From: Keguizhuia sedimenti
GTDB taxonomy: Bacteria > Pseudomonadota > Gammaproteobacteria > Burkholderiales > Burkholderiaceae_D
Direction: 5' to 3'
DNA length: 64,000 nucleotides
Assembly: GCA_030715135.1 (NCBI GenBank)
Contig: JAUYVH010000005.1
Location: forward strand, 62,001-126,000
Position numbers and translations under genes: made by a program. A model generated the notes under the pieces. It had not been told where the DNA came from, ran no database searches, and worked only from the letters and a program-made list of their open reading frames with translations. Shown one piece after another: positions 26,502 to 34,597 of this stretch. Every line of letters starts with the position of its first letter. The first letter of the stretch is position 1.

Positions 26502-27947
26502 TCATCGGATAGGTCCGAATGGAGAAGCGTCGGTTGGTCCTGCATCCGGGCGGATATTCATGGCTTTATCAGTCGAGTCGGTTATCGCCGAAAGCGGCCG
26601 CTTGGGATGCGCCTTGGTGCCGAATTCTTCTGCCTCCTCTGCCTTTGCCGGTCCGATCAGCACCAGCCGCCGCAAAAGAATCAGGCCGCCGCCGAAAATA
26701 AACAGATAGGAAATGACATAACCGGCAAGCGAAATCGCCACGTCGCTGCCTGTCAGCGACGGCGTGACTGCATGCTCGGTGCGCATCAGGCCGTAGACAA
26801 CCCAGGGCTGGCGCCCGACCTCGGTCGTGGTCCAGCCCGCCAGCACGGCAATGAAGCCTGCGCATCCGCTCCATGTGCAAAGCCGCAGGTACCACGGCGT
26901 CGTGAAGAGTTTGCCTGCCTTCCATAAAATCAGGCCGGTGATCACGATGAGCAGCATGAGGACTCCGATGCCGACCATGATGCGGAATGCAAAGTAGACG
27001 ATTGCCACCGGGGGACGGTCCTCCTTCGCCCACTCCTTCAGTCCCTTTACTTCGCCGTCCCACTCATGCGTCAGGTAAAGACTTGCGAGCTTGGGAATTG
27101 CAATCTCGAAATGATTTTTCTCGGCTTCCTGGTCCGGTATAGCAAACAGCGATGCGGCAACGCCTCTTCCGGTCTCCCATAACCCTTCCATTGCCGCCAC
27201 CTTGGCGGGCTGGTGCTTCAGGCTGTTGAGGCCGTGCAGGTCGCCGATGACGATCTGCAAAGGCACCATGATGGCAAGGAACAGCAGCGACATCCTGACC
27301 ATGATCCTGCTCTCCTCCACGGAGCGGTTGCGCCGTAGATAGTAAGCACCGACCGCCAGGATGACGAATGCGGTCGTGACCAGGAATGCGCTGACCGTAT
27401 GCGTAAGCCGGTAAGGGAAGGATGGCGTAAAAATAATCTCGAACATGCTGGTCGGAAAAAACCGGCCGTCGTTGATTTCAAAACCGGCAGGAGTCTGCAT
27501 CCAGCTGTTGACTGCAAGAATCCAGAACGAGGACATCACAGTGCCCAACGCAACCATCACGGCGGAAAGCGCGTGCGCCCATTGCGGCACCAGCTTCCTG
27601 CCGAAAAGCAAAACGCCGAGAAAGGCCGCTTCAAGGAAGAAGGCGGTGATGACCTCATAGGCAAGGAGAGAGCCGATTACATTCGACGTCGCATCGGAAA
27701 ACCGGCTCCAGTTGGTGCCGAACTGAAACGGCATCACGATGCCGGATACGACTCCCATGCCGAACGAAATCGCAAAGATCTTGATCCAGAAAGCGGAGAG
27801 GCGCCGTATGGTTTCATCTTTGCCCAGCCAATAGCGTATCTCGAGTGTGGCGACATAACATGCCAGGCCCACTGTGAATGCAGGAAGGAGGATATGGAAG
27901 GCAACGACCCACGCGAACTGAATCCGTGAAAGAAGCAAGGCATCCAA
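26502..27947 (-). CDS. cydA: Cytochrome bd-type quinol oxidase subunit I
   Basis: Subunit I has 481 residues and carries the haems. A likely high-spin haem ligand is H18 in FAWVVAFHILLPAF. Other blocks are FWIKIFAISFGMGVVSGIVMPFQFGTNW, ITAFFLEAAFLGVLLFG, IVIGDLHGLNSLKHQPAK (Q-loop side) and GWTTTEVGRQPWVVYGLMRT. The loop after the GRQPW region and the modest length are those of cyanide-insensitive oxidases (CioA). Such enzymes work at low oxygen or when haem-copper oxidases are inhibited. An FNR-like palindrome lies 128 bases upstream. Confidence 0.95.
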   Translation of the reverse strand: MDALLLSRIQFAWVVAFHILLPAFTVGLACYVATLEIRYWLGKDETIRRLSAFWIKIFAISFGMGVVSGIVMPFQFGTNWSRFSDATSNVIGSLLAYEVITAFFLEAAFLGVLLFGRKLVPQWAHALSAVMVALGTVMSSFWILAVNSWMQTPAGFEINDGRFFPTSMFEIIFTPSFPYRLTHTVSAFLVTTAFVILAVGAYYLRRNRSVEESRIMVRMSLLFLAIMVPLQIVIGDLHGLNSLKHQPAKVAAMEGLWETGRGVAASLFAIPDQEAEKNHFEIAIPKLASLYLTHEWDGEVKGLKEWAKEDRPPVAIVYFAFRIMVGIGVLMLLIVITGLILWKAGKLFTTPWYLRLCTWSGCAGFIAVLAGWTTTEVGRQPWVVYGLMRTEHAVTPSLTGSDVAISLAGYVISYLFIFGGGLILLRRLVLIGPAKAEEAEEFGTKAHPKRPLSAITDSTDKAMNIRPDAGPTDASPFGPIR

Positions 27948-28273
27948 AGATGAACCCTCCTTTGCTTATTGTGAATGCCCTCAATTTTTTATTATGAGAA
28001 CAGGAGCGAGCCATATCGCGGTATGCATCGTCAGGTATGGCCGCGACTCCGACCGGAAAATTCCGCGGCGGATAGTGATCTCAATCAAATGAAACGCATG
28101 TACCCGGATTCCGGACGTCATTCGCCGGATAAACTCGGCATGCAAACGCAAAAACGGAAGGGGGTTGCGGGCTCTTATTTGGCAAGGAACATTGAATGCA
28201 TGGAAATGTGCCTGCCATTTTGCGCTGGCCTGCCCGCTCTTTCGCTCACACGCCACTGCTTTAACGGAGAAGA
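27948..28273. other. Divergent intergenic region upstream of cydA
   Basis: This 326-base region lies between cydA (minus) and the 2H-like gene (plus). It contains the FNR-like site at 28075-28088. No small gene is convincing. Confidence 0.6.
28075..28088. promoter_or_regulatory. FNR/ANR-like box 4
   Basis: GTGATCTCAATCAA differs from TTGAT-N4-ATCAA only at the first base. It lies 128 bases from the cydA ATG, giving a leader of about 90 bases if it activates from -41.5. In Pseudomonas the related cioAB operon is controlled by ANR, which supports relevance. Confidence 0.5.
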
Positions 28274-28711
28274 ATGAAAGTTTCCACGTCCACCGTCCTC
28301 GACAATGGCTCCAGTATTCTTCTGATGCTGGAGCCGTCGGAAGAGCTGCTTTCAGAGCAGGCACGGATAGTTTCGCTTCTCCCTGAACAGGTTCCCGTCA
28401 AGGAACTGCATGTGACGCTCATGCGCTCCGCAGGTTCGGCAAAAGCCTTTCCCTCTCCACCGCCTTTTGTCGAATTCGATAACGAGGCCTGTCTGGTCAC
28501 GGACGGAAGCAAAACTTCGGTTTATCTGCGCGCAACGGAAGCTTCCCAGTCAGCATTGGCCGACTACGTCGCGAGTATCGAAGAATTGCTTGGAGTCGAC
28601 GGACTGCAGAACAAGGCTCGCATTTTCCATGTCAGTTTGAGCAATCGCGCCGGCCCGCCGGGCGAATCCGTCGCCAATGTATGGGAATACCAAGCAATTC
28701 CTGTCCGATGA
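28274..28711 (+). CDS. Possible 2H phosphoesterase-like protein
   Basis: This 145-residue protein has two short histidine motifs, HVT at residues 46-48 (ELHVTLM) and HVS at 119-121 (IFHVSLSN), 73 residues apart. Paired H-x-T/S motifs are the signature of the 2H phosphoesterase superfamily (RNA ligases, cyclic phosphodiesterases, LigT/ThpR). The length is short but compatible with a minimal member. GGAGAAG precedes the ATG. It stands alone between cydAB and marC. The assignment rests on these motifs only; the substrate is unknown. Confidence 0.55.
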   Translation: MKVSTSTVLDNGSSILLMLEPSEELLSEQARIVSLLPEQVPVKELHVTLMRSAGSAKAFPSPPPFVEFDNEACLVTDGSKTSVYLRATEASQSALADYVASIEELLGVDGLQNKARIFHVSLSNRAGPPGESVANVWEYQAIPVR

Positions 28712-28842
28712 AACGTCCCCATCGCTTCGGCTTGGCCATGGGCATTGGGATGCAATACGGTCCAACGCGTTCATCCGGCGCACTTCTTCCTGAAATAAAG
28801 CCAAGCGGAACAAGCACTGGCATTCTTTGTTCATAATTTCAA

Positions 28843-29439
28843 ATGGATGAAAATTTTTCCTCGGCATTAGTGATCCTGCTGCTGGTGCTCGATCCGCTCG
28901 GTAACGTGCCTATGGTGCTGACACTGTTAAAGAACGTGCCCCTGGACAAGCGTCCCAGGCTGATCATGCTTGAATGCCTGATCGCCTTTTCCGCGCTTCT
29001 TGTCTTCATGCTGACCGGAAGAGCGTTCCTGGATCTGATCCATTTGTCCGAACGCTCATTGCAGGTGGCGGGCGGCGTCATCCTGTTCATGGTTGCCGTG
29101 CGCATGGTGTTTCCCGGCACGACCGGAGTATTCGGGGACCTGGGCGACCGGCCGCCCTGGATTTTTCCGCTTGCGATTCCGCTGATTGCCGGTCCTTCGG
29201 CCATGGCGACCGTACTGCTGATGGCCTCAAGACAGCCGGAGCGCATGCCGGAATGGATAGCCGCGCTGGTCTGCGCAATGCTGATTACGACGATCATCCT
29301 GCTCGCCGGAGGCTGGCTGCTGCGCATGCTGGGAGAGGCGGCACTGAGCGCCATTGAAAAGCTGATGGGCCTGATATTGACGGCTGTGGCGGTCGAGATG
29401 GTCCTGGCGGGAATACATCAATACTTTATTGATCGGTGA
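28843..29439 (+). CDS. MarC family integral membrane protein
   Basis: This 198-residue protein has six hydrophobic segments and MarC/UPF0056 blocks: VLDPLGNVPMVL near the N-terminus and FPLAIPLIAGPSAMATVLL in the middle. MarC proteins were once linked to antibiotic resistance, but that role has been withdrawn and the transport function is unknown. ATG at 28843 starts directly at the family N-terminus. No operon partner is evident. Confidence 0.88.
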   Translation: MDENFSSALVILLLVLDPLGNVPMVLTLLKNVPLDKRPRLIMLECLIAFSALLVFMLTGRAFLDLIHLSERSLQVAGGVILFMVAVRMVFPGTTGVFGDLGDRPPWIFPLAIPLIAGPSAMATVLLMASRQPERMPEWIAALVCAMLITTIILLAGGWLLRMLGEAALSAIEKLMGLILTAVAVEMVLAGIHQYFIDR

Positions 29440-29551
29440 AGAATGCCGATTGATAAAGAAGCGGCATCGCTCACTCGCCGAGAGTTGACAAACAATCGAT
29501 AAATGTCGGGAAGATTGAGGCTCCTCTCCGAAATCTTATCGAACCGGAAAT

Positions 29552-29592
29552 AAAAAACGCCTTAACTCGTCTATCGAATTAAAGCGCTTTTA
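29552..29592 (-). terminator. Terminator of tRNA-Thr
   Basis: On the minus strand AAAAGCGCTTTAA and TTAAGGCG form an imperfect stem of about 11 pairs followed by a run of six T. It lies 21 bases past the 3' end of the tRNA. Confidence 0.65.
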
Positions 29593-29612
29593 TGAGGACT
29601 ATGGAGATTTAC

Positions 29613-29688
29613 TGGTGCCGCTGACCGGAATCGAACTGGTGACCTTCGCATTACGAATGCGCTGCTCTACCGACTGAGCTACAGCGGC
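29613..29688 (-). tRNA. tRNA-Thr (anticodon CGT)
   Basis: This is a 76-base cloverleaf with the CCA encoded. The acceptor stem GCCGCTG/CAGCGGC is perfect. The D arm is GCTC/GAGC. The anticodon loop TTCGTAA reads CGT (threonine, codon ACG), and the T loop is TTCGATT. The anticodon-arm sequence matches that of E. coli thrW closely. It is a single gene with its own terminator, between marC and fbp. Confidence 0.97.
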
Positions 29689-29750
29689 TACACCCTGAAA
29701 TCTCTGCATTTTCCGCTGTTTGTTGAACCGGCGAAAATTGCAAGACGCGT

Positions 29751-29756
29751 ATTCTA
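29751..29756 (-). promoter_or_regulatory. Possible -10 element of the tRNA-Thr promoter
   Basis: TAGAAT on the minus strand lies about 63 bases before the mature 5' end of the tRNA. No good -35 hexamer is seen at 17 bases, so this is tentative. Confidence 0.3.
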
Positions 29757-29825
29757 TCAAAAATCGTTGCCGCCCACTAGCATGGCGGCATGATTTCCCG
29801 ATTCGACGGTGTTATTCAGAAATTT

Positions 29826-30827
29826 CTAGGTATTGTGGTACTGGGTAACGCGTTCTACCTCATTCTTCGAGCCGATGAATACCGCAACGCGCTGATGCAG
29901 CTTATCCGGCTGGATATCCATGATGCGCTGCTTGCCGTCGGTGGCTGCGCCGCCGGCCTGCTCGATCACGAAAGCCATCGGATTGGCTTCATACATCAGG
30001 CGCAGCTTGCCTGGCTTGTCCGGTTCGCGCGCATCGGCCGGATACATGAAGATACCGCCGCGGGTCAGGATGCGATGCAGGTCCGCCACCATCGAGGCGA
30101 TCCAGCGCATATTGAAATCCTTGCCACGCGGACCGGTCTGGCCGGCCAGCAGTTCATCGACATAACGCTTGACCGGCGGATACCAGTGGCGGGCATTGGA
30201 AGCGTTGATGGAGAATTCACTGGTGTCATCCGGAATGTGCATGTCGCGTTCGGTCATGATCCAGGATCCCATTTCGCGGTCGAGGGTAAAGCCTTGCACA
30301 CCATTGCCGGTTGTGAATACCAGCATAGTCTGCGGACCGTAGATCGCGTAACCGGCGGCAACCTGCTTGCTGCCGGGCTGCAAGAAATCTTTCTCGGTCG
30401 GATTCTTCATGCCTTCCGGCGCTTTCAGCACGGAAAAGATGGTGCCGATGGTGACGTTGACATCGATGTTGCTGGAGCCGTCCAGCGGATCGAACAGCAG
30501 GAGGTATTCTCCCATCGGGTAGCGGTTGGGAATCGGATAGATGGCTTCCATTTCCTCCGATGCAATTGCGGCCAGATGCCCGCCCCATTCGTTCGCCAGC
30601 AGCAGGATCTCGTTTGAAATCACGTCCAGCTTTTTTTGCACCTCGCCCTGCACGTTTTCACTGCCGGCACTTCCCATCACGTCGCCCAGTTCGCCCTTCC
30701 CTACTGCATGGCTGATCGTCTTGCATGCGCGCGCAACCACTTCAATCAATAATCTCAGTTCAGCGGGAATAGTATTGTGGAGGCGCTGTTCTTCGACCAG
30801 ATGCTGGGTGAGGCTGATACGTTTCAT
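29826..30827 (-). CDS. fbp: Class I fructose-1,6-bisphosphatase
   Basis: This 333-residue class I FBPase converts fructose-1,6-bisphosphate to fructose-6-phosphate in gluconeogenesis or the Calvin-type cycle. Metal-binding residues lie in [17 protein letters not shown] (about 110-126), with E91/E92 before it. The N-terminus [14 protein letters not shown] and the length are typical of proteobacterial Fbp. The gene is 30 bases downstream of pepN on the same strand and is probably co-transcribed, a common pairing in Burkholderiales. Confidence 0.96.
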   Translation of the reverse strand: MKRISLTQHLVEEQRLHNTIPAELRLLIEVVARACKTISHAVGKGELGDVMGSAGSENVQGEVQKKLDVISNEILLLANEWGGHLAAIASEEMEAIYPIPNRYPMGEYLLLFDPLDGSSNIDVNVTIGTIFSVLKAPEGMKNPTEKDFLQPGSKQVAAGYAIYGPQTMLVFTTGNGVQGFTLDREMGSWIMTERDMHIPDDTSEFSINASNARHWYPPVKRYVDELLAGQTGPRGKDFNMRWIASMVADLHRILTRGGIFMYPADAREPDKPGKLRLMYEANPMAFVIEQAGGAATDGKQRIMDIQPDKLHQRVAVFIGSKNEVERVTQYHNT

Positions 30828-30857
30828 AGACTTCCTTCTATCGATAATTAATATTTT

Positions 30858-33527
30858 TTAGTTTTCTAGTGCCTTGGTAACGATTTCCAAGACGTCTTTC
30901 GACAGCTTCTTGGTGCGGGCAACCTGTTCCAGAGCCGGACGCATTTTCGCCTGCAGCTCCGGCGTGTATTTGCGCCAGCGTTCCAGGCTGCGAGCAAGAC
31001 GTGCAGCCACTTGCGGATTGATCGCATTCAACGCAATGACCTGCTCGGCCCAGAATGCGTAGCCGCTGCCGTCCGGCGCATGAAACTGCGCGGGATTGCC
31101 GTTGCAGAAGCTGAAAATCAGGCTACGCGCGCGGTTTGGGTTTTTCAACGTGAACGCGGGATGGCGCATCAGCTTGCGCACTGCCGCCACGTCGGTGGCG
31201 CGTGCCATGCCTTGCAGCATGAACCATTTGTCGACAACCAGCGCTTCACGCTCGAACTCGGTATAGAAATGCTCAAGCGCAGCAGCCTTACCGGGCGCAC
31301 TGCTGTTGACCAGCGCAGCCAATGCAGCGACGCGATCGGTCATGTTGCCTGCGTTATCGTATTGTTCCTGAGCCAATTCATGGGCCGCCGCATCATCCAG
31401 TTCGCACAGGTAGGACAATGCCGTATTTTTCAAGCCGCGCCGTCCGGCAGAGCGCGCATCCGGGCTGTACGGCTCCGGCGTCTGGTTGGCATGGTAGGTC
31501 GCCAGCCAGTCTTCACGCAGATTTTCTGCCAGGACCTTGCGCAACGAAACGCGGGCACGGTGGATGGCTTGCGGATCAATGACTTCCAGCTGGTCCGCCA
31601 GAAGCGACTCGGACGGCAAGGTCAATGCCAGTTCACGGAAAGCCGGCTCCAGCGATGTATCGTTCAAGGTCTTGTGAAAAGCCTGTCCAAGTCCTGCTTC
31701 ATCTGCAGTATCACCGGATGTGCCACTACCCTGCGAAGAGGTTGCCAGCGCAAGCAAGTGACGGCTTGCCAGTCGCTGTCCTGCTTCCCAGCGATTGAAG
31801 GGATCGCTGTCATGCGCCATCAGGAATGCGAGTTCGTCGTCGGAATATTCAAACTCCAGAATCACCGGCGCAGAGAAGTCGCGCAGCAGAGAAGGAATCG
31901 GCTTTTCCGTTACCCGGTTGAAGCGGAAGGTCTGCCGCGCCTGCGTCAGTTCCAGCACGATGGTTCCCTGGCCGTGAATGTTTTCCTGCGGCGCGCCATC
32001 CAGATGCAGCGGAATGTCATGCCCGTTCGGGCCGACCAGGCCGACAGCGACCGGGATATGGAAGGGCAGCTTGCGTTCCTGGTCCGGAGTAGGCGGGCAG
32101 GATTGCGACAGTGTCAGTTCAAATGTGTGCGCTTCGCTGTCGTAGCGTGTTTCCGCTTTCACGCGCGGCGTGCCGGCCTGACTGTACCAGCGCTCGAATT
32201 GGGTAAGGTCGCGATCATTGGCGTCGGCCATGGCAGCGCGAAAATCGTCGCAGGTCACTGCCTGGCCGTCATGCCGTGCGAAATACAGGTCCATTCCCCT
32301 GCGGAAGCCCTCTCGGCCCAGCAGCGTCTGGTACATCCGCACCACTTCCGAGCCTTTTTCATAGACAGTGACGGTATAGAAATTGTTGATCTCGACATAA
32401 GAATCGGGCCGTACCGGATGGGCCATCGGACCTGCGTCCTCGGGAAACTGCGCCTGCCGCAGCACGCGCACGTCTTCGATGCGCTTGCAGGCACGCCCGC
32501 TGGCGGTACCGATCATGTCGGCCGAGAATTCCTGGTCGCGGAATACCGTCAGCCCTTCCTTCAATGAGAGCTGGAACCAGTCGCGGCACGTCACACGGTT
32601 GCCGGTCCAGTTATGGAAGTATTCATGGCCGACGACGGCTTCGATGTTTGCATAGTCGGTGTCGGTGGCAATGCGCGGATTGGCAAGCACGAACTTTGTG
32701 TTGAATATATTCAAGCCTTTGTTTTCCATCGCACCCATATTGAAATCGCCCACCGCCACGATCATGAAGCGGTCCAGGTCGAGTTCCAGTCCGAAACGCT
32801 CTTCATCCCAGCGGATGCTGTTTTTCAGGGAATCCATCGCATGCTGCGTTTTGTCCAGGTTGCCTTCTTCCACCCAGACTTGCAGCAACGCGTCGCGGCC
32901 ATCCTCCAGCCGGAATTTTTCTTCCTGGCATACAAGATTGCCTGCTACCAGCGCAAACAAATATGAAGGCTTGTTGAACGGGTCTTCCCATAGCGCGTAA
33001 TGGCGTCCGTCGCCCAAGTCTCCTTCTTCGATCAAGTTGCCATTGGACAGCAATACCGGATACTTTTTCTTGTCGGCGCGCAACATTACTTTATATTTCG
33101 CCATAACGTCGGGACGATCAGGGAAATAAGTGATCTTGCGGAAACCTTCCGCCTCGCATTGGGTAAAGAAATTCCCATTCGAGACATACAAGCCCATCAG
33201 CGAAGTATTTTGCTCCGGCTGAATGGCGGTTTCGATGTCCACCGATGCCTGATCGGGCATGTTTGGGATCTGCAGGAGTCCGTTGCCTAGCTGATAATCG
33301 CCGCTTGCCAGCCGTTTTCCGTTAATCTGGAGTTGCACCAGCTCCACGGATTCGCCGCACAGCACCAGTGTGTTGGTTCGTCCTTCCGGATTGCGCCTGA
33401 CGGTCAGGCGTGTTGCGACACGGGTCAATGCCGGATCCAGATCGAAACCCATTTCGACCGTCTCGACCCAATAGGCCGGCGGAACATAATCATGACGGTA
33501 AATAGTTGGCGAAGTATCGGTGCGCAT
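30858..33527 (-). CDS. pepN: Aminopeptidase N
   Basis: This 889-residue M1 zinc aminopeptidase removes N-terminal residues from peptides in the cytoplasm. The exopeptidase motif GAMEN is at 265-269, and zinc ligands are H301, H305 (HEYFHNW) and E324 (SLKEGLTVF). The catalytic tyrosine should lie in NFYTVTVYEKGSEVVRM. No signal peptide is present. Length and domain order match bacterial PepN. It is the first gene of a likely pepN-fbp operon. Confidence 0.96.
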   Translation of the reverse strand: MRTDTSPTIYRHDYVPPAYWVETVEMGFDLDPALTRVATRLTVRRNPEGRTNTLVLCGESVELVQLQINGKRLASGDYQLGNGLLQIPNMPDQASVDIETAIQPEQNTSLMGLYVSNGNFFTQCEAEGFRKITYFPDRPDVMAKYKVMLRADKKKYPVLLSNGNLIEEGDLGDGRHYALWEDPFNKPSYLFALVAGNLVCQEEKFRLEDGRDALLQVWVEEGNLDKTQHAMDSLKNSIRWDEERFGLELDLDRFMIVAVGDFNMGAMENKGLNIFNTKFVLANPRIATDTDYANIEAVVGHEYFHNWTGNRVTCRDWFQLSLKEGLTVFRDQEFSADMIGTASGRACKRIEDVRVLRQAQFPEDAGPMAHPVRPDSYVEINNFYTVTVYEKGSEVVRMYQTLLGREGFRRGMDLYFARHDGQAVTCDDFRAAMADANDRDLTQFERWYSQAGTPRVKAETRYDSEAHTFELTLSQSCPPTPDQERKLPFHIPVAVGLVGPNGHDIPLHLDGAPQENIHGQGTIVLELTQARQTFRFNRVTEKPIPSLLRDFSAPVILEFEYSDDELAFLMAHDSDPFNRWEAGQRLASRHLLALATSSQGSGTSGDTADEAGLGQAFHKTLNDTSLEPAFRELALTLPSESLLADQLEVIDPQAIHRARVSLRKVLAENLREDWLATYHANQTPEPYSPDARSAGRRGLKNTALSYLCELDDAAAHELAQEQYDNAGNMTDRVAALAALVNSSAPGKAAALEHFYTEFEREALVVDKWFMLQGMARATDVAAVRKLMRHPAFTLKNPNRARSLIFSFCNGNPAQFHAPDGSGYAFWAEQVIALNAINPQVAARLARSLERWRKYTPELQAKMRPALEQVARTKKLSKDVLEIVTKALEN

Positions 33528-33809
33528 ATCGACCTATCTAAAAAGAAGTCTTGCAAGAGCGACATTTTACCAATGGCGGCTCTGGCAGAATGAATTTTGT
33601 CAAAGAGCTTTGATTTGACACTATAACGGTAAATGCAATCCGCGTTTTAAGCTGAACCCAGGCTGTTCCGGATCCCTCTTATGGAGAGTGCATGCCACCC
33701 CTTGCGCTACGGATGCGAACTGGCAGGAAAATGGATTGTGCCATTACAAAATCTAACACCGCGCATGATAAAAGCGCTTACGATATCAATTCAAGCGAGG
33801 AGAAATATT

Positions 33810-34439
33810 GTGCGTTACTGGGTCCGACTTTTCATTCTGATGTCTTGTGTCGTGTTGAGCGCGTGCTCCACGATGATCCAAAGCGAAGTGACCGCCTTCC
33901 ATGATTGGCCGAAAGATTTGCAGGACAAGTCTTACGCCTTTGCCCAGACCAGGGAACAGGAAAACAATCTCGAATACCGCAACTACCAGAATCTCCTGCG
34001 TGCCGAACTGCAACGGCTCGGATTCGTCGAACACGGCAGCGCTCCGCCGGCCAGGCTGAAGGTTTCAATGGAATACCATATGGATGCACGCGATGTACGG
34101 GAGGTGCAGCCCGTAGCGGTGGATCCGTGGTACGGCCCCGGATTTTATGGACCTTACTGGCCGCATTACGGCTATTACCATCCGTTTTACTACCCGTACT
34201 GGTACGGCGCGCCCATGATCGAGTATCGGGAAAACCGCTATCGCTTGTTCTCGCGCCGACTGCAAATCGGTATCACGCGCGCATCTGACGGAAAGAAACT
34301 CTATGACGTCACGGTGAACAGCGAAGGAACAAACGGTTCTCTGGCTGCGGTCATGCCCTATATGATCCGCAGTGCATTTGCGGAGTTTCCCGGTCCAAGC
34401 GGCGTGCCACGCAAAATTTCTCTCAAGATGGAAGATTAG
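33810..34439 (+). CDS. DUF4136-type lipoprotein
   Basis: This 209-residue predicted outer-membrane lipoprotein has a signal peptide with lipobox VLSAC at about residues 13-17. The body has SYAFAQTREQENNLEYRNYQ and LRAELQRLGFV, typical of DUF4136. A Tyr/Pro/Trp-rich insert (GPGFYGPYWPHYGYYHPFYY) follows. GTG at 33810 is chosen because GAGGAG precedes it and the signal peptide starts there. Its function is unknown. It is a single gene. Confidence 0.8.
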   Translation: MRYWVRLFILMSCVVLSACSTMIQSEVTAFHDWPKDLQDKSYAFAQTREQENNLEYRNYQNLLRAELQRLGFVEHGSAPPARLKVSMEYHMDARDVREVQPVAVDPWYGPGFYGPYWPHYGYYHPFYYPYWYGAPMIEYRENRYRLFSRRLQIGITRASDGKKLYDVTVNSEGTNGSLAAVMPYMIRSAFAEFPGPSGVPRKISLKMED

Positions 34440-34597
34440 AGCAGATTCCGTCTGGCTGCCCGACGCTGCCAATCGGATTGGAGCCGAACGAATTACATGC
34501 GGAATAAGAGCGATGATCCGTCATGGCGGGAGCATGACGAGATGTCCGGCATACAGGCTGCGCCGTCAAACCAGAATCAGTCCACGGTGCTGCGAGC

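Noticed and set aside
31011..32567. A 518-codon open frame on the plus strand
   Set aside because: Antisense to pepN, which has intact catalytic motifs; no ribosome-binding site or family resemblance.
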